Positions 51,615 through 61,266 of a DNA stretch of 64,000 nt are shown one piece after another; the stretch's first letter is position 1, and each line of letters begins with the position of its first letter. Position numbers and translations under genes: made by a program. Source of the DNA: an uncultured Ruminococcus sp. (GTDB lineage Bacteria > Bacillota > Clostridia > Oscillospirales > Ruminococcaceae); the NCBI GenBank assembly GCA_947627625.1, contig CANQWR010000002.1:124001-188000 (forward strand), written 5' to 3'. The notes beneath the pieces are model-generated. The model was not told the DNA's origin, ran no database searches, and saw only the letters and a list, made by a program, of their open reading frames with translations.

Positions 51615-51668
51615 GATATTTGTGAAAATAACGCAGAGAGAATAGTCTGCTGAAAACTGAGGTGCGAG

Positions 51669-52760
51669 ATGTCAAGAAAATTATCAGAAAAATCGGGTTC
51701 CAGACAGTACATGATAATAGCTGTCGCAATGCTCTCCGTCGTGTTCATTGCGGAGATAGTGATATTTGTCCTTCTGAGCAGTTCCGAGGCTTCAAAATCG
51801 CCGATGGCTGTAGATGCGGACATAATAGAGCCTATAACAATGGCGGTCACGGAGACCACTACCGAGCCTGTCGAGACCACTACCACAGCTGCCGAATCGG
51901 CGGGAATATCGGTGGTCTACCCGAAAAAGACCGAGACGACAAGGACTTTGGGGGACGACTACAGCGAGAAAAATATTCTGCTGATGGACGCTTCCACGAG
52001 TGACATAATAGCTTCAAAGAACGAGGAGGAGAAGATGTACCCCGCTTCAATGACAAAAGTCATGACGCTGATTGTCACGGTGGAACACATAAAGAGCCTT
52101 GAAGACAAGGTGGAGATAACTGCCGACATGATTGACCCGATGATTGAACTTGACGCTTCAAGAGCGGGATTTATGGCGGGGGAGACTCCCACTATAGAGC
52201 AGGTCCTCTACGGAATAATACTTCCGTCGGGAGCAGATGCCTGTCTTGCGGCTTGTTCATACGTCGCAGGTTCGGAGGCGGCTTTTGTTGAACTCATGAA
52301 CCAAAAAGCTCAGGAGATAGGCTGCAAGAACACGCATTTTGTAAATTCGAGCGGTCTGTACGACGAAAACCACTACAGCACGGCTTCCGATATGGCTGTA
52401 ATTTTGTCGTACGCAATGAGGAGTGACCTTTGCAGGACTGTTTTGTCCACGGAGACTTATAACCTTCCCGCCACGGAGCAGAACCCCGACGGAATTTCCC
52501 TGACGAGTACGCTCTTTTCGAGAATGTACGGTGACGAAATGCCGAATGTGGTGGTAAAGGGCGGAAAGACGGGTTACACGGACGAGGCTATGCACTGTGT
52601 TATGACTTTTGCACAGGCAAACGGCAAGGAGTATGTCCTTGTAATAGCAGGCTGTCCGACAAAGTCCGCATCTACATATGACACGCTCAGTCTATACAGT
52701 GTACTCTGTGCAGGCGGTGAGCCGTACGACCCCGAAAAGAACGAACGCCGTGGAACGTGA
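51669..52760 (+). CDS. D-alanyl-D-alanine carboxypeptidase (PBP5/DacA type)
   Basis: This enzyme trims the terminal D-Ala from peptidoglycan stem peptides. The 363-residue protein has an N-terminal TM anchor (about residues 14-36), a Thr-rich linker, and the peptidase S11 domain with SMTK (Ser127-Lys130) and KTG (300-302). The middle motif, normally SGN, is SGA (187-189). The domain ends soon after the core; there is no full PBP5 C-terminal domain. It is the first of three carboxypeptidase-type genes in a row, and the only one with both the Ser-Lys pair and KTG. Confidence 0.88.
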   Translation: MSRKLSEKSGSRQYMIIAVAMLSVVFIAEIVIFVLLSSSEASKSPMAVDADIIEPITMAVTETTTEPVETTTTAAESAGISVVYPKKTETTRTLGDDYSEKNILLMDASTSDIIASKNEEEKMYPASMTKVMTLIVTVEHIKSLEDKVEITADMIDPMIELDASRAGFMAGETPTIEQVLYGIILPSGADACLAACSYVAGSEAAFVELMNQKAQEIGCKNTHFVNSSGLYDENHYSTASDMAVILSYAMRSDLCRTVLSTETYNLPATEQNPDGISLTSTLFSRMYGDEMPNVVVKGGKTGYTDEAMHCVMTFAQANGKEYVLVIAGCPTKSASTYDTLSLYSVLCAGGEPYDPEKNERRGT

Positions 52761-52862
52761 TAAATTCGGGAGTGCGGATTGATTATGTCGGACTGTTGAA
52801 TATTTAATTATCATAAAGACGGGGGAGGATTTTCTGTTCCGTCGGTGCGGAAGGGGGAGACA

Positions 52863-53840
52863 ATGAAAAGACAGCACAGGAAAAAGCGTAAGAAAAAAAT
52901 GACTTTGAGACTTGAAAATATAGCTGCTCTGCTGACGGTGTGTCTTGCGGTCATACCTTTGGCGGACGCAGTAAGACGGGATATGTTTTTCCCCTCCACT
53001 CTTGAAAAGACAGGCGTTGACGGGGCGTTCCCGTCATCAGCCGAGAGCAGGCTGAGAAAGAGTTCGAGAAAGACGGATTCGGACGGAGAGGGTGCACAGT
53101 ACATCGGTTCGTTTGAGGTTGCAATGAAGTCCTCACAGCTTGCGGAGGGACTTCTTGCGATTGCCGACAATACGCACCCGATTAAAAAAGCAAAGTCGGG
53201 AGACCTGATAGACCTTGTGAGTATGAAAAATGAGTACTATTCGATTGCGAACGAGTCGCTTGTCATGAGTTACGAGTCTGCATGGGCGTTAAATGAACTT
53301 ATGTACGCCTATGCGATGGACACGGGGCTGTCCGATTTTGTCGTCTACAGCACTACGGAGCAGAATATTCAAGGGGACTCTCTCTGCCGTGACTATTTCC
53401 CGGAGAGCGTTTCGGGAAATACTTTTGACGTGGCTGTGTTGTCATACGGGGAGATGGTAGCCTATGACGGTTCTGACACCGAAAAATGGCTTGTTGAACA
53501 CTGTTATGAGTACGGCTTTATAGTCAGATACCCGGAGGGAAAGGAAAATTTCACAGGTCACGAATACTGTCCGTGGCACATAAGATATGTGGGAAAAGCC
53601 CACTCCTATGTGATGCACAACAGGGATATGTGCCTTGAGGAGTACATGGAGTTCATAAAAAATTACACTGTCGAAAAACCGTATTCCTGTCAGGCGGGAA
53701 ATGGCATATACAATATATCGTACACCCCTGCACTGTCGGACGAGACAGGTGTGAAAGTGCCTATAAACGGCAACTACACTATTTCCGGAAATAATAAAGA
53801 CGGCTTTATTGTGACTGTCCTGATGAACGTTTCCAAGTAG
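52863..53840 (+). CDS. VanY/D,D-carboxypeptidase-like protein lacking catalytic residues
   Basis: The 325-residue product has a very basic N-terminus, a TM or signal segment (about residues 17-37), a linker and a VanY-type (peptidase M15B) domain. The match to the family is in WHIRYVGKAHSY, followed by LEEYMEFIKNY. In active VanY the motifs are SxHxxGxAxD and ExWH. Here they read SVSGNTFD (the His position is Ser182, Asp189 kept) and CPWH (the Glu position is Cys236, His239 kept). It is probably a binding or regulatory protein. ATG 52863 follows GGGGGAGA. Confidence 0.72.
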   Translation: MKRQHRKKRKKKMTLRLENIAALLTVCLAVIPLADAVRRDMFFPSTLEKTGVDGAFPSSAESRLRKSSRKTDSDGEGAQYIGSFEVAMKSSQLAEGLLAIADNTHPIKKAKSGDLIDLVSMKNEYYSIANESLVMSYESAWALNELMYAYAMDTGLSDFVVYSTTEQNIQGDSLCRDYFPESVSGNTFDVAVLSYGEMVAYDGSDTEKWLVEHCYEYGFIVRYPEGKENFTGHEYCPWHIRYVGKAHSYVMHNRDMCLEEYMEFIKNYTVEKPYSCQAGNGIYNISYTPALSDETGVKVPINGNYTISGNNKDGFIVTVLMNVSK

Positions 53841-53935
53841 TTTTTAAGGGGGGAACGCCGTTTCCCCTTGTTTAAGAGGGATTTTTTTCTCATAAATTAA
53901 ATCGTACAAAAGTATAATATCATGAGGTGATTTCA

Positions 53936-55090
53936 TTGAGGAGACTTCTTGATATTATTTTTGTGACGGCGTTTTTTGTGGCTGTGCTTGCGGTGATGTC
54001 AATGGACGTTGATACGTCGGAGCAGGAAAAAGTTGAGATCGAGAATAAAAATTCATATGTGCTTATAGAGGCTCAGACAAGGGCGGTCCTTGACGGCAAG
54101 GGCGAGAGCGTTAGGAAAAACGGCGGTTACATGACAAAACTGATGACGATTTTGCTTGTTGCGGAGGACATAGAGAGTAAAAAATATTCTCTGACGGACG
54201 AGTGTACAGCATCACAGTCCGTGACGGGTACGCAGGGGGCAGTCGTGTGGCTGGAAGCGGGCGACAAAATGACTGTCGAGGAACTTCTGAAGTCCGTGAT
54301 AATAGGCAACGCAAATGACGCTTCTGTGGTGCTTGCGGAGAAGTCGGCGGGGACTGTCGAAAAATTTGTGGAGAACATGAACAGCAGGGCTTATGAACTT
54401 GGTCTTGACGGCACGCACTTCTGTTCCTCCGACGGTTTCCGTCAGGACGGTGAATTTACAACGGCTTATGATGTGGCGGTGGTGTGTGCGGAAATTTCAA
54501 AGTACGACTTTTTAAGGAAGTATTTCAAAACAAGACGTGATTTTGTGAAGTCGGGGCAGACCGAACTTGTGAACGAAAACCCTCTTGCAGGAAGTTTTGA
54601 AAGCCACATAGGTTTCAAGGCGTGTCATTCGGAGGATTCGGGGTACTGCTGTGCGGAGGGCGGTGTCAGTGAAAACGGCACTGTCTATATATCGGTGGTT
54701 TTAGGTGAGGAAGATTCGGACAAATCTGTGGGTACTGCAAAGAGGCTTGTCAAATCGGGTTTCAGCGACTACAGGGTGACACAGGCTGTCTATCCCGACG
54801 AGATACTGAGACCGCTTGAAGTCAGATATGGAGTCTCCCACGCCGTTGAACTGAAACTAAAGGGGAGTACTGCTCTTGTAGTGCCGAAAAGTGTCAAGGA
54901 ACTCACGACGGTTACAGTCCTGCCCGAATACGTCTTTGCACCCGTGAAAAAGGGCAGACAGCTTGGAGTTACCGCTTTTTACAGCGGAGACGTGCTTGTG
55001 TGCGAAACGCCTGTAGTGGCAGTCGAGGAAGTAAAGAGACTTTCTTACGGCTATGTGCTGAAATATCTGTTGTTGAATATGTTCAAATAA
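53936..55090 (+). CDS. Inactive paralogue of DacA-type D,D-carboxypeptidase
   Basis: This 384-residue exported S11-family protein keeps the whole layout: signal/TM at residues 5-24, S11 core, and a C-terminal PBP5-C beta domain (YPDEILRPLEVRYG to PVVAVEEVKRL). The three catalytic motifs are gone: SxxK is YMTK (Tyr65 for the nucleophile Ser), SGN lies in IGNANDAS, and KTG is KAC (228-230). It is therefore a probable pseudoenzyme, perhaps a cell-wall-binding factor. The start is TTG 53936 with GAGGTGA five bases upstream; the GTG at 53927 lies inside that site. Confidence 0.8.
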   Translation: MRRLLDIIFVTAFFVAVLAVMSMDVDTSEQEKVEIENKNSYVLIEAQTRAVLDGKGESVRKNGGYMTKLMTILLVAEDIESKKYSLTDECTASQSVTGTQGAVVWLEAGDKMTVEELLKSVIIGNANDASVVLAEKSAGTVEKFVENMNSRAYELGLDGTHFCSSDGFRQDGEFTTAYDVAVVCAEISKYDFLRKYFKTRRDFVKSGQTELVNENPLAGSFESHIGFKACHSEDSGYCCAEGGVSENGTVYISVVLGEEDSDKSVGTAKRLVKSGFSDYRVTQAVYPDEILRPLEVRYGVSHAVELKLKGSTALVVPKSVKELTTVTVLPEYVFAPVKKGRQLGVTAFYSGDVLVCETPVVAVEEVKRLSYGYVLKYLLLNMFK

Positions 55091-55153
55091 TGCGGTTAAA
55101 ATGCGTGAAATTTATATAGAAGTCACAAATAATAAATAGTTTCTGAAATATGC

Positions 55154-55182
55154 TTGAAAAATCCCCGAAAATATTGTATTAT
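55154..55182 (+). promoter_or_regulatory. Sigma-A-type promoter for pgi
   Basis: TTGAAA (55154-55159), a 17-bp spacer and TATTAT (55177-55182), 62 bp before the ATG. Confidence 0.65.
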
Positions 55183-55244
55183 ATATTTGGTAAATTATAT
55201 ATATGCGGACAGTTTCGGTGCTGTCCGACATGGAGGTAATTCAT

Positions 55245-56582
55245 ATGTCATTGAAACTAAATACAAAATATCTGTCGGAGTATATAAATCCCGATGAAAT
55301 CGAGGGTATAAGACCGCAGGCAGAGTCGGCGGTTTCCGCTCTTCACAACAAAACAGGTCTCGGAAGTGATTTTCTGGGCTGGGTGAACCTCCCGACCGAC
55401 TACGACAAGGAAGAGTTTGCAAGAATCAAAGCGTCTGCCGAGAAGATAAGAAAAAATTCCGAAGTTCTGATAGTAATCGGAATAGGCGGTTCATATCTCG
55501 GAGCAAGGGCTGTTATAGAGCTTCTCCGCTCACCCCTCTATAACAATCTCTCAAAGGACACTCCCGATATATACTATGTCGGAAACAGCATAAACCCCAC
55601 ATATTTAAGTGAGATAATCTCAATCTGTCAGGACAGGGATTTCTCCGTGAATGTGATTTCAAAGTCGGGAACTACTACAGAACCTGCCCTTGCGTTCAGG
55701 ATTTTCAAGAAGATGATTGAGGAGAGATACGGCAAGGAGGAGGCAAAGAACAGAATTTTTGCCACCACCGACAAGGCAAGGGGTACTCTCAAAAATCTCG
55801 CTGATTCGGAAGGGTATGAGACTTTTGTAATTCCCGACGATGTGGGCGGAAGATTTTCCGTGCTGACCGCTGTGGGACTTCTCCCGATTGCAGTCGCAGG
55901 CTGTGACATAGACGCACTTATGAGGGGTGCACAGATGGCACAGGCTGATTTCGGTGCAGATTTTGAGAACAACGACTGCTACAAGTACGCCGCTATAAGG
56001 AACATTCTCTACAGAAAGGGCAAATCTGTCGAGATGATGATTTCCTACAATCCGAGTTTCGTAATGATGTCGGAGTGGTACAAGCAGCTGTTTGGTGAGA
56101 GTGAGGGCAAAGACAACAAGGGCATATTCCCCGCTTCCGCCATATTCTCAACGGATTTGCACTCAATGGGACAGTACATTCAGGACGGTGCAAGGATAAT
56201 GTTTGAGACGGTCGTGGACATTAAAGAGGTAAAACAGGATATTTTCCTTGAACCCGATGCGGAGAACCTTGACGGTCTGAATTTCCTTGCAAATCAGAAT
56301 ATGTCGGTTGTGAACAGAAAGGCTTTTGAGGGAACTGTCCTTGCACACACAGAGGGCGGTGTGCCGAATATAATTCTTGAGCTTGACAGGGTTGATGAGG
56401 AGAATATAGGTTACATGATTTACTTCTTTGAAAAAGCCTGTGCGGTTTCGGGCTATATGCTCGGAGTAAATCCGTTCAACCAGCCGGGAGTTGAGAGTTA
56501 CAAGTCAAATATGTTCGCACTTCTCGGCAAGCCCGGTTATGAGGGTGCAAAGGAAGCTCTTGAGGCAAAACTCGGTTCATAA
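55245..56582 (+). CDS. pgi: Glucose-6-phosphate isomerase
   Basis: Pgi interconverts glucose 6-phosphate and fructose 6-phosphate. The 445-residue protein is the short Firmicutes form and has [29 protein letters not shown], the [19 protein letters not shown] signature and a GQYIQDG segment with NQPGVESYK near the end. ATG 55245 follows GGAGGT; upstream in-frame codons have no ribosome site. Confidence 0.95.
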   Translation: MSLKLNTKYLSEYINPDEIEGIRPQAESAVSALHNKTGLGSDFLGWVNLPTDYDKEEFARIKASAEKIRKNSEVLIVIGIGGSYLGARAVIELLRSPLYNNLSKDTPDIYYVGNSINPTYLSEIISICQDRDFSVNVISKSGTTTEPALAFRIFKKMIEERYGKEEAKNRIFATTDKARGTLKNLADSEGYETFVIPDDVGGRFSVLTAVGLLPIAVAGCDIDALMRGAQMAQADFGADFENNDCYKYAAIRNILYRKGKSVEMMISYNPSFVMMSEWYKQLFGESEGKDNKGIFPASAIFSTDLHSMGQYIQDGARIMFETVVDIKEVKQDIFLEPDAENLDGLNFLANQNMSVVNRKAFEGTVLAHTEGGVPNIILELDRVDEENIGYMIYFFEKACAVSGYMLGVNPFNQPGVESYKSNMFALLGKPGYEGAKEALEAKLGS

Positions 56583-56644
56583 TTATGATATTATAAATAA
56601 TATTACAAAAAATAATATTATAAATAAAAAAAGGAGTTACTATC

Positions 56645-57052
56645 ATGATAAAACTTATCACAGGAAGAAAAGGTTCGGGAAAGACTAAAGTCCTTATCGA
56701 CAGGATAAATGACGCTGTCAGGACGACAAACGGAAGTATTGCCTGCATAGAGAAAGGCTCTACAGTGAGATACTCAATAAGCCGTAAGGTGAGATGGTGC
56801 GACACGGAGTACTACAAGATAGAGGGCTACGAGGCTTTTTACGGCTTTGTTGCGGGACTTCTTGCGAGCAACTACGACATAACCGATGTCTTTGTTGACG
56901 GTATATTCAGAATAGGCGGAAGAGATTACGACGAGTTCGGAAAACTTCTTGAAAAGCTGGACGAGCTGACGGGTGACGATGTTACCGTGACTTTCACGGT
57001 TTCGGCAGATGCGGAAGAGCTTTCCGACAGCGTAAAGCAGTTCATAGGCTGA
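56645..57052 (+). CDS. Small P-loop protein of unknown function
   Basis: This 135-residue protein has a perfect Walker A (GRKGSGKT, residues 7-14) and a possible Walker B strand in VTDVFVDGIFRIG-type sequence (ITDVFVDGIF), then an acidic C-terminal half. It is too short for a full AAA or ABC domain; it may be a stand-alone NTP-binding module. AAAAGGAG precedes the ATG. It follows pgi by 62 bp. I do not recognise a named family. Confidence 0.7.
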   Translation: MIKLITGRKGSGKTKVLIDRINDAVRTTNGSIACIEKGSTVRYSISRKVRWCDTEYYKIEGYEAFYGFVAGLLASNYDITDVFVDGIFRIGGRDYDEFGKLLEKLDELTGDDVTVTFTVSADAEELSDSVKQFIG

Positions 57053-57079
57053 TTTTAAGGAAAAATTTGAAACTGACTC

Positions 57080-57108
57080 TTGACATATTGCCGAGAATGG
57101 TGTATAAT
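57080..57108 (+). promoter_or_regulatory. Strong sigma-A-type promoter for DUF177-rpmF
   Basis: Consensus TTGACA (57080-57085), a 17-bp spacer and consensus TATAAT (57103-57108), 35 bp before the ATG. Confidence 0.8.
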
Positions 57109-57143
57109 TTATTTTATAATGCTCTGATAGGATTTTTTGTGTT

Positions 57144-57602
57144 ATGAAGATTGATTTAAGACAGATTTTCAATATAGTCGGAGAGTCGAGGAATTTCCGT
57201 GCCTGCATTGATATGGACGTGCTTGACGGTATAAAGGGCTGGAGCTTCACAGCTCCCGTCAGGCTGTCGGGGAGAGTTTCAAACAGAGCCGGGGTGGTCA
57301 CGCTTGACTACACGGCGGAATTTTCACTCAATGTACTCTGTGACAGGTGTCTGAAGAAGTCCGTACGGGATTCCGTCATGCACTTTTCGCACACTGTTAT
57401 TCCCGCCGAGGCGGTCGGTGACAGTGACGATGATGACTATTATGTCAGGGCTGAAGGTCAGAGTATTGAACTCAATGATGTAGCGGTCACGGATATTCTG
57501 CTTGAACTTCCGTCAAAGAACCTGTGCAGGGAGGACTGCAAAGGTCTGTGTCCCGTGTGCGGGTGTGACCTCAACGAAGGTCCGTGTGACTGCCCCAAGT
57601 AA
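57144..57602 (+). CDS. yceD: DUF177/YceD family protein
   Basis: This 152-residue protein of the YceD family is coupled to ribosomal protein L32 in many bacteria and linked to 23S rRNA handling. The C-terminal signature is clear: [22 protein letters not shown] then [10 protein letters not shown], a Cys-rich zinc-type end. The N-terminal half is beta-rich with LCDRCLKK. The next gene, 16 bp downstream, is rpmF, as expected. Confidence 0.9.
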   Translation: MKIDLRQIFNIVGESRNFRACIDMDVLDGIKGWSFTAPVRLSGRVSNRAGVVTLDYTAEFSLNVLCDRCLKKSVRDSVMHFSHTVIPAEAVGDSDDDDYYVRAEGQSIELNDVAVTDILLELPSKNLCREDCKGLCPVCGCDLNEGPCDCPK

Positions 57603-57618
57603 AAGGAGGTGCTTGAAG

Positions 57619-57804
57619 TTGGCTGTACCAAAGAGAAAAACTTCAAAGGCAAGACGTGACAAGAGACGTTCTGCCGTATGGAAACTGGATATGCCTGCAA
57701 TGGCAAAATGCAGTAATTGCGGTGCTTACAAAGCTCCGCACAAGGTTTGCAAGAATTGCGGATTCTATAAGGGCGTAGAGGTTCTCAAACTTGACGCTGA
57801 ATAA
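57619..57804 (+). CDS. rpmF: 50S ribosomal protein L32
   Basis: This 61-residue protein starts [16 protein letters not shown] after the initiator and has the four zinc cysteines in [18 protein letters not shown]. The start is TTG: TTG 57619 gives the standard Met-Ala-Val-Pro N-terminus and lies 8 nt after AAGGAGGT (57603-57610). A second in-frame TTG at 57613 is too close to that site. Confidence 0.95.
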   Translation: MAVPKRKTSKARRDKRRSAVWKLDMPAMAKCSNCGAYKAPHKVCKNCGFYKGVEVLKLDAE

Positions 57805-57885
57805 AAGTGTAAACCTGAAACGGAAGGGGAGGAGGATTTTTTTCTTCTCTCCTTTTTGAATTTTCTGAGGGGGAGCTTTTATCAA

Positions 57886-59181
57886 ATGGTTGAGATAAAA
57901 AATATAACAGAAAAATCGCCTGTGGACGGCACGGGGATACGTCGGGGAGATTTTCTGATAAGTATAAACGGCAACGAGATAAATGACGTTCTTGATTATA
58001 TGTACTACTCTGCGGAGGATTTTGTCAGGATAAAATTCATGCGTGGGGAGGAGTTTTTTGAGACCGATATAACAAAAAACGAGTATGACGATTTGGGGCT
58101 TGAATTTGAGACTTTTTTGATGGACGAAAAGAAGTCCTGCCGAAACAGGTGCATATTTTGTTTTATAGACCAGATGCCCCCCGATATGCGTGAGACACTC
58201 TATTTCAAGGACGATGATGCGAGACTGTCATTTTTGCAGGGGAACTATGTCACGTTGACCAATCTTGACGACAGCGACATAGACAGGATAGTAAAAATGA
58301 AATTCAATATAAATGTGTCTGTCCACACGACAAATCCGGATCTAAGAGTTAAAATGATGAGGAATAAATTTGCGGGGGAGAAGTTAAAATATATATACCG
58401 CCTTGCGGAAAACAAAATAGATATGAACTGTCAGATAGTGTGCTGTCCCGATGTTAATGACGGTGAGGAACTTGTGAGGACTTTGAGCGACCTTGAAAAG
58501 ATTGCGGAGAGTATAACAAGTATAGCGGTAGTTCCCGTGGGAGTGACGAAGTACAGGGAAAAGTTGTACCCGATAAAAATTTTTACAAAACAAAGTGCAG
58601 GGGAGACCATAGACATAATAGAGAGTTTTCAGGAAAAATTTCTTGAAAAAACAGGGAGCAGGACTGTCTTTCCGTCTGACGAATTTTTTCTGATTTCGGG
58701 CAGGGAGATTCCACTTGCGGATTATTATGAGGACTACCCGCAGTACGAAAACGGCGTGGGAATGCTCAGAAGTCTTACAGACGAGTTTGAAGACGCTCTT
58801 GACTTGGCAGAGTGGAACGGTAGAAAACGTCAAGTTTCTATAGCAACGGGTTGCGGAGTGTACCCTATTATAGGGGAACTTGCAAAGAGAGCGTGCGGAA
58901 AATTTTCGGGTCTTGAATGCAAAGTTTACAGCATAGTGAATGATTTTTTCGGACACACTATAACGGTCACGGGGCTGATAACGGGGCGGGATTTGGTTGC
59001 ACAGCTAAAGGGAAAAGAACTCGGTGAGGAGCTTTTAATATCTGAGGCAATGCTGAAGCGTGACGAAAAAATTTTTCTTGACGATGTTCCGCTTGACGAT
59101 GCAGAGAGGGAACTCAGTGTGAAGATAAGAGTTGTGCGTAATGACGGTTACGAACTTTTAGACGGCATTCTTGGAAGTTAA
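57886..59181 (+). CDS. DUF512 radical-SAM-like protein with PDZ domain
   Basis: This 431-residue protein has an N-terminal PDZ-like domain (ITEKSPVDGTGIRRGDFLISINGNEI), then CRNRCIFCFIDQMPPDMRETLYFKDDD with a CxxxCxxC iron-sulfur motif, a VNVSVHTTNP-type barrel strand and the C-terminal DUF512 domain (GVGMLRSLTDEF, ATGCGVYP). In Clostridia it regularly precedes der and plsY, as here, but its reaction is unknown. ATG 57886 follows GAGGGGGAG. Confidence 0.88.
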   Translation: MVEIKNITEKSPVDGTGIRRGDFLISINGNEINDVLDYMYYSAEDFVRIKFMRGEEFFETDITKNEYDDLGLEFETFLMDEKKSCRNRCIFCFIDQMPPDMRETLYFKDDDARLSFLQGNYVTLTNLDDSDIDRIVKMKFNINVSVHTTNPDLRVKMMRNKFAGEKLKYIYRLAENKIDMNCQIVCCPDVNDGEELVRTLSDLEKIAESITSIAVVPVGVTKYREKLYPIKIFTKQSAGETIDIIESFQEKFLEKTGSRTVFPSDEFFLISGREIPLADYYEDYPQYENGVGMLRSLTDEFEDALDLAEWNGRKRQVSIATGCGVYPIIGELAKRACGKFSGLECKVYSIVNDFFGHTITVTGLITGRDLVAQLKGKELGEELLISEAMLKRDEKIFLDDVPLDDAERELSVKIRVVRNDGYELLDGILGS

Positions 59182-59236
59182 TAATAAAAAAATTTTTATA
59201 AAAATATTTATATAAAAAGAGAGGAGATGTGTAAAT

Positions 59237-60565
59237 ATGTCATTACCGGTAGTTGCGGTAGTCGGCAGACCTAACGTCGGAAAATCGACACTGTTCAACA
59301 AGCTGATAGGAAAGAGACTCTCAATAGTGGAGGACACCCCCGGCGTTACGAGAGACAGAATTTATTCGGAGTGCGAGTGGAGGGGACGCAAATTCATGGT
59401 AGTGGACACGGGCGGTATAGAGCCCGACAGCAACGACCCGATACTTGCACAGATGCGGAGACAGTCGGGGATAGCTATCGAAAAAGCGGACGTAATAGTC
59501 TTTGTGGCGGACATAAGGTGCGGAGTAACTCCCGATGACTACGCTGTTGCGGAAATGCTTATAAAAAGCGGTAAACCCGTTGTTTTGTGTGTAAACAAGG
59601 TGGACTCTCTCGGGGAGACACCTATGGAACTGTATGAATTTTACAATCTTGGACTTGGTGAGCCGTACCCTGTTTCTTCTGTACACGGTCACGGCACGGG
59701 CGATATGCTTGACGCAGTTTATGACAATCTGCCTGAAAGTGACGAGGAGGAGTACGGGGAGGACTATATAAAAGTCGCAGTAATAGGCAAGCCCAATGCG
59801 GGGAAGTCTTCACTTATAAACAAAATAGCAGGCGAGGACAGAGTAATAGTCTCGGACATAGCGGGTACTACGAGAGATTCAACGGACACAGTCATAGAAA
59901 ACGACTACGGGAAATTTGTCTTTATAGACACGGCAGGCATAAGAAAGAAGTCAAAAGTCACGGAGAGAGTGGAGCATTACAGCGTTCTGAGGGCTTATAT
60001 GTCTGTTGACAGGGCAGACGTTTGTATCATAATGCTTGACGCTACAGAGGGTTTCACGGAGCAGGACTCAAAAGTTGCGGGTTACGCCCACGAAAAGGGA
60101 AAAGCGTGTGTAGTAGCTGTAAACAAGTGGGATTTAGTTGAGAAGAACGACAAGACAATGCAGGAGTTCAGGGAGAAACTTGAAAAGGACTTCAGTTTCA
60201 TGTCGTACGTACCGTTTGTGTTCATATCCGCAAAGACGGGACAGCGTATAGACAGGCTTTACGAGTTGATTAAATATACAAACGAGCAGAACAGCATGAG
60301 GATTTCAACGGGAATGCTCAATGACGTTCTTGCATATGCTGTAACGAGGGTACAACCGCCGTCCGACAAGGGCAGGAGACTGAAAATTTACTACATGACA
60401 CAGCCCTCCACAAAACCGCCGACTTTTGTGACGTTTGTGAACAGAGCAGATCTGTTTCACTTTTCATACAGGAGATATATAGAAAACCAGATACGTTCCG
60501 CATTCGGCTTAGAGGGTACACCCGTGAGATTTATAGTGCGTGAAAGAGGAGAGAACGACAAATGA
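59237..60565 (+). CDS. der: Ribosome biogenesis GTPase Der (EngA)
   Basis: Der is needed for 50S subunit assembly. The 442-residue protein has two GTPase domains: GRPNVGKST, DTPGVTRDR, DTGGIEP and NKVD in the first; GKPNAGKSS, DIAGTTRDS, DTAGIRKK and NKWD in the second; and a C-terminal KH-like domain. It overlaps plsY by 4 bp (ATGA). Confidence 0.97.
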   Translation: MSLPVVAVVGRPNVGKSTLFNKLIGKRLSIVEDTPGVTRDRIYSECEWRGRKFMVVDTGGIEPDSNDPILAQMRRQSGIAIEKADVIVFVADIRCGVTPDDYAVAEMLIKSGKPVVLCVNKVDSLGETPMELYEFYNLGLGEPYPVSSVHGHGTGDMLDAVYDNLPESDEEEYGEDYIKVAVIGKPNAGKSSLINKIAGEDRVIVSDIAGTTRDSTDTVIENDYGKFVFIDTAGIRKKSKVTERVEHYSVLRAYMSVDRADVCIIMLDATEGFTEQDSKVAGYAHEKGKACVVAVNKWDLVEKNDKTMQEFREKLEKDFSFMSYVPFVFISAKTGQRIDRLYELIKYTNEQNSMRISTGMLNDVLAYAVTRVQPPSDKGRRLKIYYMTQPSTKPPTFVTFVNRADLFHFSYRRYIENQIRSAFGLEGTPVRFIVRERGENDK

Positions 60566-61227
60566 CAGTCTACATTTCGGCTATAGTAATATCCGCACTG
60601 ATAGGTTATCTTCTGGGGAGTATAAACTCTGCAATAATAACGGTCAGACTTCTGAAACATCAGGACATCAGAACTATGGGAAGCTGTAACGCAGGTTTGA
60701 CAAATACACTGAGGTGTTGCGGAAAGACGTGTGCAGTGATAACTCTTGCGGGGGACTTGCTTAAGGGAGTTGTTGCAGTGGTGCTATCAAGGTGGATATG
60801 CTCGGAATTTTCGGCAGGTCTTGCACCCGACAACGATACGCATTATATAGGTTACATTGCAGGATTTTTCGCCATAATAGGACACGTTTTCCCGATATAT
60901 TTCAGATTCAAAGGCGGGAAAGGCGTTCTTGTGGGAGTTTCCACTTTTATAGCAGTAGATGCGAAAGTATTTTTAGTACTGATAGTAATTTTTGCGATAG
61001 TTCTGAGTATCTCGAAATACGTCTCACTCGCCTCTGTCATAGCGACTGCACTCGCCCCTGTTGCGACGTTTTTTCTGGCGTGGGTAAATAACAGTTTCGG
61101 GAGAAGCCTGCTGTACGGGATTCTGACTGTTCCCATGGCGTTTGTTATAATATTTATGCACAGGGGCAATATAGAGCGACTTAAAAACGGTACGGAGCGA
61201 AAACTCTCTGTACATAAAAACAATTGA
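60562..61227 (+). CDS. plsY: Acyl-phosphate:glycerol-3-phosphate acyltransferase
   Basis: PlsY makes lysophosphatidic acid from acyl phosphate in the membrane. The 221-residue protein has about five to seven TM segments and the three conserved loops: LLGSINSA, GSCNAGLTNTLR (usual GSGNxGATN) and GHVFPIYFRFKGGKGV. The first loop Gly to Cys change is unusual but the rest is standard. It is coupled to der. Confidence 0.92.
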   Translation: MTVYISAIVISALIGYLLGSINSAIITVRLLKHQDIRTMGSCNAGLTNTLRCCGKTCAVITLAGDLLKGVVAVVLSRWICSEFSAGLAPDNDTHYIGYIAGFFAIIGHVFPIYFRFKGGKGVLVGVSTFIAVDAKVFLVLIVIFAIVLSISKYVSLASVIATALAPVATFFLAWVNNSFGRSLLYGILTVPMAFVIIFMHRGNIERLKNGTERKLSVHKNN

Positions 61228-61266
61228 CCTTATTCGGAAAAATAACAGACAAAAAGGGGGATTCAT

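Larger units (their letters stand above)
51143..51668. other. 526-bp divergent intergenic region without gene
   Basis: The region is AT-rich and holds two back-to-back promoters: one at 51273-51301 (minus) for the membrane protein and one at 51586-51614 (plus) for dacA. It is the only divergent gap in the window that carries no G/C palindromic repeat. I see no RNA gene or riboswitch in it. Confidence 0.6.
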
